DNA of 64,000 bases. Origin: Cellvibrio zantedeschiae. Lineage in GTDB: Bacteria > Pseudomonadota > Gammaproteobacteria > Pseudomonadales > Cellvibrionaceae. This document shows positions 44,619 to 53,649 of the stretch, piece after piece. How positions within the stretch are numbered: the stretch's first letter is position 1; every line of letters begins with the position of its first letter. The notes under the pieces are model-generated. The model was not told where the DNA came from, made no database searches, and saw nothing but the letters and a program-made list of their open reading frames with translations. The stretch is taken from positions 1 through 64,000 of the forward strand of contig NZ_BMYZ01000005.1 of NCBI RefSeq assembly GCF_014652535.1, in the 5' to 3' direction. The translations under genes were made by a program, and so were the position numbers.

Positions 44619-44726
44619 GGGAGTCGTCATCCTCGCGCAGCGGGGATCCACCGGGCTGGCGATCCAGTTTTTGATTTTACTTTAAATCGTTAAGAGCTGG
44701 ATCCCCGCTGCGCGAGGATGACGACT
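44619..44726. repeat. REP-like palindrome, family A, expanded copy
   Basis: Arms GTCGTCATCCTCGCGCAGCG and complement. The left half carries an extra CACCGGGCTGGCG insertion relative to 31245-31332. Confidence 0.85.
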
Positions 44727-44773
44727 GCATGGATGCAGGAGGTAGAGCAACGCAGGAGCAGTTGCCGACGATT
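44721..44773 (+). repeat. Family C repeat
   Basis: GCATGGATGCAGGAGGTAGAG followed by CAACGCAGGAGCAGTTGCC; directly abuts the family A element. Relatives at 8266-8320 and, inverted, 29034-29085. Confidence 0.75.
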
Positions 44774-44824
44774 CCCTGCTAAAAACCTATTGTTGCAAGT
44801 ACGAACTATTTGCGAGGAAAAGGA

Positions 44825-45463
44825 ATGAATAAATTTACCGTCACTATCGCTTTGATATTTGCCTTCTGCGCCACATCAATCGCCGCCGATGCTCCCGGCA
44901 CGCCCTTCAAGCTCTCAATACGAGAACAAACCTTTTTAGAGCAGAAGGTGTGCGGTGCCCAATACAACCTAAAAGCCAGCAAAATCAAGGCTTACGCCTT
45001 TGAAGCCAGAAAGGCGACCGACGGTAAAATCGGCTTGGAAGCGCGAACCAATGCCTATGTGGAATGCGCAAGCCACGGCGATTTTATGGGCAAACCCATG
45101 CACTACATCGACGATTGCGACTTGGTAGATGGCGAATGGGACTGCTCACCACCGCAACTTGAAGTGGTCGTACCCATCAATGGCCGCGACGTAAAAATGC
45201 GCCCTTGGGGCGGCCTCACCCCCGAGAAATCCTACGCCTTACTCAAAGACATCAGCACCCGCGGCCGCTTCCAGGGCGAATCCCTCGACAAAGCCATAGG
45301 CAACAGCTGCGACATCGCCAAAAACAAAGACCCGGATATAGTCGAACTCGGCTGCGAAGCCACCATGAGCATCTCCTACTGGTGCCCACAAACCAAAATC
45401 ACCGGCTGCCCCCGAGTGCTATTCTTAAGTTTCGATGAGCCGGCGCTTATGCGGAGGCAGTGA
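44825..45463 (+). CDS. Exported Cys-rich protein, first of a paralogous pair
   Basis: Protein of 212 residues with a signal peptide (ends SIAAD) and eight cysteines in the mature part. It shares spaced motifs with the next gene (LTPEKSYALLKDIST, VELGCEATMSIS, CPQ, CPRVL). No family recognised. ATG 44825 with GAGGAAAAGG upstream. Its TGA overlaps the next ATG by one base. Confidence 0.75.
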   Translation: MNKFTVTIALIFAFCATSIAADAPGTPFKLSIREQTFLEQKVCGAQYNLKASKIKAYAFEARKATDGKIGLEARTNAYVECASHGDFMGKPMHYIDDCDLVDGEWDCSPPQLEVVVPINGRDVKMRPWGGLTPEKSYALLKDISTRGRFQGESLDKAIGNSCDIAKNKDPDIVELGCEATMSISYWCPQTKITGCPRVLFLSFDEPALMRRQ

Positions 45464-46116
45464 TGATTAAACATTTAATTATTGCTTTAGGCTGTATAGC
45501 TATTTTTGTAATTTCTCTTTACGTGAATGCCGATGAAGAGCCGATGTCAAAGGCCAATATTTCAAAAGTCGAATATTCACAAATAGAAAACATTGCCTGC
45601 ATGAAACCTCACAAAATTAAAGCTGAAATCATTACAGCTTCTCGATATGAGAATGGAAATCCAAATCAACAGAAATATGCATACGTTAAATGCAAACCGC
45701 ACAGCGTATTTAAATATCCTGAAGTCAATTGCTCTCTCACGGATAAACAATGCAAATTCCATGATGCGCTTATCTTCTATGAAGCGAACTGTTCACTCCA
45801 TGAAAAGTATTGGGAATGTAAAAAAGCAAATTTACTCACCAGCGTTAATCTCCTCGGCAAAACAATTGAACTTCACATCTTAGATATAACCCCAGAGCTG
45901 GCGTATCAAACTCTTACAAGAATAAGCACTTATGGAAGCTATCGAGGGGTACCAATGGAAGATCTCATGGGCTACAACTGCAACATATCCCAACCCAAAG
46001 CTGAAACGATAGAGCTAAGTTGTAGGTATAAAATTACTGTTTCAACTTTGTGCCCACAGTCAGAACCAGCTAAATGCCCACGTATTGTTCTTGTTACTGA
46101 ACAGCCAATCCTCTAA
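45463..46116 (+). CDS. Exported Cys-rich protein, second of a paralogous pair
   Basis: Protein of 217 residues; signal peptide ends VNADE. It has ITPELAYQTLTRIST, IELSCRYKITVS, CPQ and CPRIVL at positions matching those of its neighbour, but the coding DNA is distinctly more AT-rich, so the copies have very different histories. ATG 45463 (GCGGAGG upstream) overlaps the previous stop as TGATG. Function unknown. Confidence 0.75.
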   Translation: MIKHLIIALGCIAIFVISLYVNADEEPMSKANISKVEYSQIENIACMKPHKIKAEIITASRYENGNPNQQKYAYVKCKPHSVFKYPEVNCSLTDKQCKFHDALIFYEANCSLHEKYWECKKANLLTSVNLLGKTIELHILDITPELAYQTLTRISTYGSYRGVPMEDLMGYNCNISQPKAETIELSCRYKITVSTLCPQSEPAKCPRIVLVTEQPIL

Positions 46117-46127
46117 GGAGATTTATT

Positions 46128-46523
46128 TTGTCAGACCAACCCTTTTTCAGTTGTGAAATCCCCGTGCGCTGGGGCGATATGGACGCTTTCGGCCACGTGA
46201 ACAACACGATTTATTTTCGTTATTTTGAAGAGACTCGCTTCCAGTGGATGCTGCAAAAGGGCATCCCCATTGGCGGTGCGGATTACCCCGTTGTGGTCAC
46301 CATTGGCTGCACTTTTTTCCGCCCGGTTTTTCACCCGGATACCTTGCGCATTGATGTATTTATCTCCGAACCCGGCCGCTCCAGTTTTATGGCGACCTAC
46401 AAGGTTTACACCAGCGCTGACCGTGAGAATCCCTGCAGCGAAGGTTATTCAAAAATCGTTTGGGTAGACAAAGCGACCGGCAGGTCGGTCGCGCTGCCGG
46501 ATGCGGTTAAGGCGTGGTTTTAA
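46128..46523 (+). CDS. Acyl-CoA thioesterase (4HBT hotdog fold)
   Basis: Cytoplasmic thioesterase of 131 residues, YbgC-like: VRWGDMDAFGHVNNTIYFRY holds the catalytic Asp and the HVNN motif. The start is TTG 46128, supported by AAGGAG at 46115-46120. Substrate unknown. Confidence 0.88.
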   Translation: MSDQPFFSCEIPVRWGDMDAFGHVNNTIYFRYFEETRFQWMLQKGIPIGGADYPVVVTIGCTFFRPVFHPDTLRIDVFISEPGRSSFMATYKVYTSADRENPCSEGYSKIVWVDKATGRSVALPDAVKAWF

Positions 46524-46524
46524 C

Positions 46525-46562
46525 TGGCTCCCCCCTTATCACGGGGGAGGCTGGGTGGGGGC
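46525..46562. repeat. Family D palindrome between convergent genes
   Basis: CTCCCCCCTTATCACGGGGG plus AGGCTGGGTGGGGG; related to 29088-29130. It may act as a transcription stop. Confidence 0.65.
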
Positions 46563-47186
46563 TTACAACTGCGGCGTAAAAATAAAATGGAAGGCTTTGC
46601 CATCCAACCCATCAATACTCACTGCGGCTGATTGTTTGTTGGCAACCAAAAGCTTGGGGCTGGCTTTGAGCTGGTAATTCTTACCATCGTAAAAATAGAC
46701 TTGAGCATCTACAAAAACATTGCCGTCACTTTGTTTGGTGGAGGTGACTTTCACTTTAATTCGATCATCCACCTTGGTTTCGCTAGACTCACCCGCCTCG
46801 TTCAACAAATGAACGCTCGCGATAGGCTTTTCTCCCTCTGAAACCGCAAGATCTACCTTAATCTGATCAGCATAAGCTTGTGACCACCACAAGCCTGCGG
46901 CTGCAACCGCAACAGCTGCAGCAAGTGCCGATAAGCGCTTGCTGATGGATTTCTTTGCAGCTCCAGAATTTTCAACGGCGGGATCATCCTGCGCAAGCAA
47001 GGCTTCCACCTGCGTATCAAACGCAGCCGCTATAGCTTTGGCGGATTCGAGCGAGGCTGAACCGCTGGTTTCAATCCGCTGTACTGTGCGCATACTAAGC
47101 CCGGCAACTTCCGCCAAATGGCTCTGGCTCCAGGCACGCAGTTCGCGCTCGCGGCGCAGTTGGTCTTTGTTTAATTGCATATCCAT
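46563..47186 (-). CDS. XRE-family regulator with a membrane anchor
   Basis: Protein of 207 residues. Helix-turn-helix at residues 7-62 (LRRERELRAWSQSHLAEVAG, LSMRTVQRIE). One membrane helix lies at about 88-105 (ALAAAVAVAAAGLWWS), and a beta-rich periplasmic domain follows to the end. The layout suggests a membrane-bound sensor; target unknown. Confidence 0.82.
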   Translation of the reverse strand: MDMQLNKDQLRRERELRAWSQSHLAEVAGLSMRTVQRIETSGSASLESAKAIAAAFDTQVEALLAQDDPAVENSGAAKKSISKRLSALAAAVAVAAAGLWWSQAYADQIKVDLAVSEGEKPIASVHLLNEAGESSETKVDDRIKVKVTSTKQSDGNVFVDAQVYFYDGKNYQLKASPKLLVANKQSAAVSIDGLDGKAFHFIFTPQL

Positions 47187-47316
47187 GTTTCATATCTCCG
47201 GCAGGGGGTTAAGGAAGCCCGAAGCCTCGCCGAGATAAGCCTTGTTGTATACGACACTTGTATGACATGCGTGGTCAGCGCTATGAAATTCGCGTTTTCT
47301 TTATTTTACAGGCACA

Positions 47317-47346
47317 AAAAAAGGCGCAACAAGTGCGCCTTTTTTA
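47317..47346 (-). terminator. Intrinsic terminator of the HU gene
   Basis: AAGGCGCA-CTTGT-TGCGCCTT on the minus strand followed by a T run, 16 bp after the HU stop. Confidence 0.88.
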
Positions 47347-47361
47347 TCAACTAACCAGAGA

Positions 47362-47637
47362 TTAGCTGTTAACAGAATCTTTCAAAGCCTTACCCGCTTT
47401 GAAGTTAACGCTGTTTGATGCTGCGATTTGGATCTCCGCACCAGTTTGTGGGTTGCGGCCAGTACGGGCAGCGCGGTGGCTTTGGCTAAAAGTACCGAAG
47501 CCAATCAAAGTAACGCTTTCATCGCGGCTCAAGGCGTTGGTGATTTGCTCAACAATGGCAGATACAGCTGCGTCTGCTTTTTCTTTGGTCAAATCGGCCT
47601 GGGCAGCCACGGCGGCTACTAAGTCTGCTTTATTCAT
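47362..47637 (-). CDS. hupB: HU-family DNA-binding protein
   Basis: Nucleoid protein of 91 residues. MNKADLVAAVA at the start, GFGTFSQSHRAARTGRNPQTG (the DNA-intercalating arm) and the C-terminal KAGKALKDSVN are typical of HU. Monocistronic with its own terminator. The beta versus alpha naming is a guess. Confidence 0.93.
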   Translation of the reverse strand: MNKADLVAAVAAQADLTKEKADAAVSAIVEQITNALSRDESVTLIGFGTFSQSHRAARTGRNPQTGAEIQIAASNSVNFKAGKALKDSVNS

Positions 47638-47757
47638 GATGGATTTCCTTCGAAGAATGGTCGTTTGTAATTATTCGGCGTGCCTTTTTCAGCCGCCTGT
47701 AAATTTGAGCTGCTAGAATGCCAGCTTCTGATGACTTTAGCCTAGGGTTTTTTCACC

Positions 47758-48312
47758 TTGCCAACTATTTCACATTTCAGGCGCCAATTGCGCTGGTCCG
47801 TTAACCCTAGCTTATCATCGCCCCTACATCCTAGTACACGTTTGCGATCCTGGCTGCTGGATAATGGCTCGCTGACCGCAAAATTATTAAAACTCAGCCA
47901 GGGGGACTTCCGGGTAGAGGTGTTGCGCCAGCTGAATGCTCGCGCCAGCCTTAGCGAAGCTCAGGCTTTAGGAATCAATCCGCACCAAATCTGCCTGATT
48001 CGCGAGGTAATTTTACGCGGCCATAACCAACCTTGGGTGTTTGCCCGCAGCGTTTTGCCCTTGAGCAGCCTTACGGGCAACCTACGCCATTTACGTAAGC
48101 AGGGAAATCGTCCTTTAGGGGCTTTTTTGTTTAGTCAGCCACACTTAAAACGCAGCCCCATTGCCCTAAGCTTGATAAGCCGCCATCATGCCTATGTGCC
48201 TGAAAAACTGGTGGGCGACGCCCAGATTTGGGGTAGGCGCTCAATTTTTTCCCTGAGCGACAAGCCACTTTTGGTTAGCGAAGTTTTCCTGCCGGGCTTT
48301 CCCGGCGAATAA
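47758..48312 (+). CDS. ubiC: Chorismate pyruvate-lyase
   Basis: Makes 4-hydroxybenzoate from chorismate, the first ring precursor of ubiquinone. Protein of 184 residues with LRSWLLDNGSLTAKLL, LIREVILRGHNQPWVFARSV and a C-terminal RRSIFSLSDKPLLVSEVFLP. TTG 47758 seems to be the start. It precedes the guanidinium exporter and ubiA; ubiC-ubiA linkage is common. Confidence 0.93.
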   Translation: MPTISHFRRQLRWSVNPSLSSPLHPSTRLRSWLLDNGSLTAKLLKLSQGDFRVEVLRQLNARASLSEAQALGINPHQICLIREVILRGHNQPWVFARSVLPLSSLTGNLRHLRKQGNRPLGAFLFSQPHLKRSPIALSLISRHHAYVPEKLVGDAQIWGRRSIFSLSDKPLLVSEVFLPGFPGE

Positions 48313-48342
48313 ATACCAGCACTGATAAACTTAACACCTGAT

Positions 48343-48385
48343 AGCCGGACGACCGCCTATCTTGTAACTGATTCGGGACGACCCT
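48343..48385 (+). promoter_or_regulatory. Mini-ykkC (guanidine-II) riboswitch
   Basis: Two small hairpins carry identical GGACGACC cores: arms around ACGA at 48349-48352 (AGCCGG/CCGCCT) and at 48378-48381 (GGG/CCC). Tandem hairpins with ACGR loops ahead of an SMR exporter define this riboswitch class. The second lies 24 bp from the start codon, so ligand binding may free the GAGGG ribosome site. Confidence 0.8.
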
Positions 48386-48408
48386 TTTTCAAATTGACGA
48401 GGGTTCCT

Positions 48409-48729
48409 ATGAGTTGGATATTATTGGTATTGGCTGGCCTGCTGGAAATTGTATGGGCAGTAGGCCTGAAATATACCGAAGGCTTTACCCGGTTTTGGCC
48501 GACAATAATTACAGTGACGGCAATGTTAGTCAGCTTGGCGATGCTAGGCGTAGTCATGAAAACCCTACCCGCCAGTACCGCTTACGCCGTATGGATGGGG
48601 ATTGGCGTGTTGGGCACTGCCATTCTCGGCATTATGATGCTCAACGAACCAGCCACCTTTGGGCGTTTATTTAGCATTAGCTTAATTCTTGCGGGAGTGA
48701 TTGGCCTAAAGCTGACAACTTCTACCTAA
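48409..48729 (+). CDS. gdx: Guanidinium exporter (SMR family)
   Basis: Four-helix small multidrug resistance protein of 106 residues (formerly SugE). The conserved Glu is in [19 protein letters not shown], and [14 protein letters not shown] forms helix three. The guanidine-II riboswitch just upstream supports guanidinium as substrate. ATG 48409 is preferred over 48394. Confidence 0.93.
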   Translation: MSWILLVLAGLLEIVWAVGLKYTEGFTRFWPTIITVTAMLVSLAMLGVVMKTLPASTAYAVWMGIGVLGTAILGIMMLNEPATFGRLFSISLILAGVIGLKLTTST

Positions 48730-48787
48730 ACTTTGTTAAGCCGACACGCTTGCGCGAGGCAGTTTTACTGATAGGTACAGCTCTTTT

Positions 48788-50230
48788 ATGACCACGGATA
48801 AACCTACAACGGCAGATTCACCGGTTAAGCAATCTGCCGCGGAGACTGCACCTTCAACGACAGCCAAGACACCAGCCCCAAAAACAGCGGCTCCTAAAAA
48901 AGCCGCAGCTCAAAAAGCATCCTCAGGCCAGGCAAAACCTGCTGCCACCAAAGCGGCTCAGCCTAAGCCAGTTGGAGCAAAAGTGGGGGGCGAAAAAAAG
49001 AAGCCTGCCGCCGCTACAAACCAAACAGCACCGGTGATCAAACCCGCAGTTGAAAAAGTGGCCTCAGCGCAGCCTTCAAATACTGCCAAGCCTCAGCCGG
49101 TTGCAACAGCAGTTAAGCCCAACGAAGCCTCTACCACCCCCAAAGCGGCTTCTTCCAAACCAGCCGCTACCAAAACTGCCAAGAAGCCAGCCGCCAAACC
49201 TGTACAACAAACTGACGCTAATACGACTCAGCCGACGCCACCCTTAAAAACCGATATTCCTGCACCTGCACCTGCACCTGCACCTGCACCTGCACCTGCA
49301 CCTGCACCTGCACCTAAAAAGTCTGCGCCGCACGCCCGCAAACGCAAGCCTCTACCGCCAGCGGTTCAAGGGATTGCCAAACGCCTGCCGCATTTCATGC
49401 AGCTGATGCGCTTGGATAAACCTATCGGCATTTTGCTATTGCTTTGGCCAACACTCTGGGCACTGTGGCTTGCCGCTAATGGTGTTCCGTCCATCAAAAA
49501 CCTGGTCATCTTCTGCCTGGGCGTGGTGATCATGAGATCTGCAGGCTGTGTCATCAACGATTTCGCCGACCGCAAAATTGACGGACGAGTCGCGCGCACT
49601 CAGGGCCGTCCGCTGGCAACCGGGGTTATTTCCAGCCGCGAGGCCATTATTCTGTTTGTGACTCTATGTTTGATCGCCTTTGGCCTAGTGTTACTCACAG
49701 ATCCACTTACGATAAAACTCTCGGTTGGTGGTTTGCTGCTCGCCTTCAGCTACCCCTTTATGAAACGCCACACACATTTGCCACAAGTCGTGCTGGGCGC
49801 GGCTTTCGCATGGGGAATCCCCATGGCTTATGCTGCCGAGACAGGCGCACTGGATAAAAACATGTGGTTAATCTACCTCGCCGTCGTACTTTGGACGGTG
49901 GTTTACGATACGTTTTATGCCATGGTCGACCGCGATGACGATTTGAAAATCGGCGTGAAATCTACGGCGATTTTGTTTGGTGAGCAGGATCGCGTTATCA
50001 CTGGCGCGCTGCAAATTATGGTGCTTTACGCACTGGTTTTAGTGGGTAAAGCTTATACGCTGGGCTGGGTGTTTCACCTTGGGCTTGTAGTCGCAGCGGG
50101 GCTATTTGCCTATCAACAATGGCTAATCCGTTTTCGCGAACGCAAAGCCTGTTTCACTGCATTCCTCAATAACAATTGGGTTGGCGCCGCTATTTTTATA
50201 GGAATTGCAGCAGATCTAGCGCTCAAATAA
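48788..50230 (+). CDS. ubiA: 4-hydroxybenzoate octaprenyltransferase with a long Lys/Ala/Pro tail
   Basis: Prenylates 4-hydroxybenzoate in the inner membrane during ubiquinone synthesis. Residues about 199-480 are a normal Ubi[21 protein letters not shown], the [19 protein letters not shown]sp motif and the second motif [20 protein letters not shown], plus eight or nine helices. Residues 1-190 are extra: a disordered Lys/Ala/Pro-rich region like histone H1 or AlgP tails, with nine Pro-Ala pairs. The family normally starts some 15 residues before MRLDKP. No internal start suits the short form. Confidence 0.92.
   Translation: MTTDKPTTADSPVKQSAAETAPSTTAKTPAPKTAAPKKAAAQKASSGQAKPAATKAAQPKPVGAKVGGEKKKPAAATNQTAPVIKPAVEKVASAQPSNTAKPQPVATAVKPNEASTTPKAASSKPAATKTAKKPAAKPVQQTDANTTQPTPPLKTDIPAPAPAPAPAPAPAPAPAPKKSAPHARKRKPLPPAVQGIAKRLPHFMQLMRLDKPIGILLLLWPTLWALWLAANGVPSIKNLVIFCLGVVIMRSAGCVINDFADRKIDGRVARTQGRPLATGVISSREAIILFVTLCLIAFGLVLLTDPLTIKLSVGGLLLAFSYPFMKRHTHLPQVVLGAAFAWGIPMAYAAETGALDKNMWLIYLAVVLWTVVYDTFYAMVDRDDDLKIGVKSTAILFGEQDRVITGALQIMVLYALVLVGKAYTLGWVFHLGLVVAAGLFAYQQWLIRFRERKACFTAFLNNNWVGAAIFIGIAADLALK
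49259..49312 (+). repeat. Nine tandem CCTGCA hexamers in ubiA
   Basis: In-frame hexanucleotide repeat encoding nine Pro-Ala pairs (residues about 158-175). Copy changes would lengthen or shorten the linker without a frameshift. Confidence 0.95.
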
Positions 50231-50399
50231 TCAATATAAACCTGCGTCGGGATTCTGCATCACCATCTCTTTCTCGAAACAATCTGCTAATGCTATAGCC
50301 TGGCCGATTTAGTAACCTTTCTTAGCTTTTCGCCGCTATGATAGCGCTGTCATTGATTGTAGAATCGCAGCGCATTCATTCTAAAAAGGTAGTCTCTCC

Positions 50400-51293
50400 A
50401 TGATAAAAGTCTTACGCAGTACCGCTTTCTTTCTAAGCCTTCTAACTTTCGCCACAACCTCTTTTGCAGCTGACAAGGCTAAACCCGACAAGGACGGCTG
50501 GACCTATCTGTTTGATAAAAACATGACTCAATGGACAACTTACCTGGGCATTCCCCGTGCAGAAACAAAAGTCACCGGCATTCCCAAAGATGAAAAAGGA
50601 AACTACACACAAGCCGTAGGCTTCAACAAAGATGAACGCGGCGTGTTTACCACTAGCATCGTGGACGGTGAACCCGTATTGCATGTAACCGGCGAGATTT
50701 ACGGCAGCGTGCACACCAAGCAGGAATTTGAAAACTATCACTTGGTTGTGCAATTTAAATGGGGCACGCAAAAGTGGCCACCGCGCCTGACTGAGCCGCT
50801 GGATACCGGCATTCTCTACCACGTCATTGGTGACCACGGCGTGGATTACTGGAAGGCTTGGGCGCTCTCGCAAGAGTTCCAAATCATGGAACACAACACC
50901 GGTGACTGGTGGCAAATTGCCGGCTCGCAAATTGATATCCGCTGCGAAAAAACACCCGCCGAAACCGTACCGGTTTACAACCCAAAAGCACCACTGGTTA
51001 GCTACGGCCCGGGCGGCGCAGGTATTACTTGTATGCGCGGCAAAGATGCGGAAAAACCCAACGGCGAATGGAATACCCTTGAACTCATCACCTTCGGCGA
51101 TAAGAGTTTGCACATAGTAAACGGACAGGTTGTGATGGCGCTGTCCAATTCGCGTTACACCAAAGACGGTAAAGTTATCCCTCTTACCAAAGGCAAAATT
51201 CTTTTGCAAAGCGAAGCGGGCGAAGCTTTCTTTAAAGGTGTGAAGATCAAACCGATTAAGGGAATTCCGGCGGAATATCAGTCTTACTTTTAA
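50400..51293 (+). CDS. Exported DUF1080 (3-keto-disaccharide hydrolase-like) protein
   Basis: Protein of 297 residues with a signal peptide (ends TSFAAD). A concanavalin-like DUF1080 domain: DGWTYLFDKNMTQWTTY, FENYHLVVQFKWG, DTGILYHVIG and EFQIMEHNTGDWW. The family includes 3-keto-glycoside hydrolases; substrate here unknown. Ends about 80 bp before the next gene. Confidence 0.85.
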   Translation: MIKVLRSTAFFLSLLTFATTSFAADKAKPDKDGWTYLFDKNMTQWTTYLGIPRAETKVTGIPKDEKGNYTQAVGFNKDERGVFTTSIVDGEPVLHVTGEIYGSVHTKQEFENYHLVVQFKWGTQKWPPRLTEPLDTGILYHVIGDHGVDYWKAWALSQEFQIMEHNTGDWWQIAGSQIDIRCEKTPAETVPVYNPKAPLVSYGPGGAGITCMRGKDAEKPNGEWNTLELITFGDKSLHIVNGQVVMALSNSRYTKDGKVIPLTKGKILLQSEAGEAFFKGVKIKPIKGIPAEYQSYF

Positions 51294-51371
51294 TACCGCA
51301 AATCCTTGGGTTTTCCACACAAAGGCACTGTAAGATCTCCCGCTTACAGTGCCCTTAAAGGAGTTAGCATC

Positions 51372-51749
51372 ATGACCAAGGCATTCACCTCTCCGCTACA
51401 CAAATACCTGATCAAACTCCCCGAAGCCACACTCGACTACCCCTTTGGTCCCGAAGCCGCTGTCTATCGCGTGGAAGGGAAAATATTTGCTATAGCATCG
51501 GCAGGAAGCATCAACCTCAAATGCGACCCCGAACATGCGCAGGAATTACGCGCTGTTTTCACCGAAGTCACCCCTGGCTACCACATGAATAAAAAGCACT
51601 GGAACACGTTGGACTTAACCGGCGATTTACCCAAGAGCGAAATCCATCGCCAAATTGATCACTCTTACGATTTGATTGTGAAGAAACTGCCCAAAGCGAC
51701 CAAGCAACGCTTGAGGATCTTGCATGAACGATTGGCGTGGTTGAAATAA
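51372..51749 (+). CDS. MmcQ/YjbR family protein
   Basis: Cytoplasmic protein of 125 residues with the family pattern TLDYPFGPEAAVYRVEGKIFA, KHWNTLDL and LIVKKLPK. The fold is CyaY-like and thought to bind DNA; role unknown. ATG 51372 follows GGAG; the open frame upstream to 51306 is non-coding. Confidence 0.88.
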   Translation: MTKAFTSPLHKYLIKLPEATLDYPFGPEAAVYRVEGKIFAIASAGSINLKCDPEHAQELRAVFTEVTPGYHMNKKHWNTLDLTGDLPKSEIHRQIDHSYDLIVKKLPKATKQRLRILHERLAWLK

Positions 51750-51905
51750 TTCAAACGCAAGATTTTTATTTCACCTAATCTTTATTCAGCTGCCAGCCAG
51801 TTACGCTTGGCTATGTTAAACGGACAGCAACCGAGCAGCCCGGTGAAATGTAAATGTGTGTCGCCAAAGCCGCTCAACATTCACGTTAAAACAAGGAAAA
51901 CTTCG

Positions 51906-53609
51906 ATGAAAAAGCAGCGTGTTTTACTTCTGGCGATTCCAATCATTTGGGCAGCTTGCGCCATTTCCTGTTCCAGCAGCGACAAGAAAAAAGAACCCAC
52001 AGTATCCTCGTCTTCACAAGTAGAAGAAATACGAGTTACAGGCGCAAAAGCCACACGCAAAATTGAACGCGAAGCCAAAATGGCGACACCTGCGCCTACT
52101 CCAATAGCCTATGCACCAAGTCAGATACAAGCTGTAAGAAAAATGTCTGAAATAGCTTCACCTCCTCCACCGCAAAACACCGAAAACTATCAACACAAAG
52201 AAGAAAGCCCGATCAAAGTTACCGCTAAAGAACCCGTTTCTACGTTCAGCATTGATGTAGATACTGGCGCTTACGCCAACGTGCGCCGCTTCTTAAACCA
52301 GGGTCAATTACCACCGAAAGATGCAGTACGCATTGAAGAGTTGATTAACTATTTCCCTTACGCAAAAGTCACCAAAAAAGGTGCGCATCCGTTTGGTGTT
52401 GATACCGAGGTTGCACCCGCGCCCTGGAATGCTGATCACCAATTGTTACGTGTGCGCATTCAGGCGATGGATACCAAAACGGTTTCATTGCCCGCATCTA
52501 ATTTAGTGTTTTTAGTAGATGTGTCTGGCTCAATGAGTTCGCCTGACAAACTCCCGCTAGTAAAAAATACGCTCAAAATGTTGACGAAAAAATTGCGCGC
52601 ACAAGATCGTATTTCGCTTGTTGTTTACGCAGGCAGAACGCAAGTTGAACTTGAACCTACAGCAGGCAATGAGCACGATAAAATTCTCGCGGCTATCGAC
52701 AAGCTTGAAGCGGCCGGTTCAACCGCTGGCGAATCTGCAATGAAACTCGCATACCAAATGGCACGCCGCAGTTATATTCCTGACGGTATCAATCGCATTT
52801 TAATGGCAACTGATGGCGATTTTAATGTGGGCATCAGCAACATCGACCAACTGAAAGATATGGTTGCCGCTGAACGTAAAACCGGAATTTCATTAACCAC
52901 GCTCGGATTTGGCCAAGGCAATTACAACGAATATTTAATGGAGCAATTAGCAGATGTTGGCAATGGCAATTACGCCTACATAGATTCTGCCGATGAAGGC
53001 CGCAAAGTGTTGATTGAAGAAATGGCATCCACATTTAATACAGTGGCTGCGGATGTGAAAATACAAATTGAATTCAATCCCGCACAAATTTCTGAATATC
53101 GTTTAATCGGTTACGAAAACCGCGCGCTTAACGAGCAGGATTTCAACAACGATAAAATCGATGCCGGTGAAATTGGTGCAGGTAAAACTGTTACAGCGAT
53201 TTATGAATTAACACCTGTGGGCAAACCAACCTTGATTGATCCACATCGTTACGAAAAAGCCGCTGACACCAAAGCTGCAAAAAGCAACGAATTTGGTTTC
53301 TTGCGCATTCGCTACAAAAAACCTGATGCAGACAAAAGCATTTTGCTGGAAGAACCATTGCTCATTAGCAACAACAAAACCAGCCTCGATAAAAGCAGCG
53401 AAGATTTTCGCTTCGCAGTCAGCGTCGCCGGTTTTGGCCAGCTGTTAAAAGACAACAGCTACATGAACAACTACGGTTTTGATCAAGTTATCGCACTGGC
53501 AAAATCTGGTGAAGGCAGTGATGAAGGTTGCTACCGCGCTGAATTTATTCGCTTGATAAAAACAGCAAAAGAATTATCCACACAAACGCCAGCAAAAAAG
53601 GCAGAATGA
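51906..53609 (+). CDS. Von Willebrand factor A lipoprotein
   Basis: Lipoprotein of 567 residues (lipobox AISC). After a disordered region, the VWF-A N-terminal domain (VSTFSIDVDTGAYANVRRFL, about 115-200) precedes a VWA domain with an intact MIDAS motif (FLVDVSGSMSSPD, near 205) and the ATDGDFNVG loop. A DUF3520-like C-terminal part follows. YfbK-type proteins like this are widespread; role unknown. ATG 51906 fits the signal. Confidence 0.88.
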   Translation: MKKQRVLLLAIPIIWAACAISCSSSDKKKEPTVSSSSQVEEIRVTGAKATRKIEREAKMATPAPTPIAYAPSQIQAVRKMSEIASPPPPQNTENYQHKEESPIKVTAKEPVSTFSIDVDTGAYANVRRFLNQGQLPPKDAVRIEELINYFPYAKVTKKGAHPFGVDTEVAPAPWNADHQLLRVRIQAMDTKTVSLPASNLVFLVDVSGSMSSPDKLPLVKNTLKMLTKKLRAQDRISLVVYAGRTQVELEPTAGNEHDKILAAIDKLEAAGSTAGESAMKLAYQMARRSYIPDGINRILMATDGDFNVGISNIDQLKDMVAAERKTGISLTTLGFGQGNYNEYLMEQLADVGNGNYAYIDSADEGRKVLIEEMASTFNTVAADVKIQIEFNPAQISEYRLIGYENRALNEQDFNNDKIDAGEIGAGKTVTAIYELTPVGKPTLIDPHRYEKAADTKAAKSNEFGFLRIRYKKPDADKSILLEEPLLISNNKTSLDKSSEDFRFAVSVAGFGQLLKDNSYMNNYGFDQVIALAKSGEGSDEGCYRAEFIRLIKTAKELSTQTPAKKAE

Positions 53610-53649
53610 CCTTTTGCTTCCATAACTGATTTTTAAAGTAAGGATATTT

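Noticed and set aside
50442..51320. Long minus-strand open frame (292 aa) opposite the DUF1080 gene
   Set aside because: It lies wholly antisense to a well-supported gene and has no recognisable domain; codon structure of the other strand explains it.
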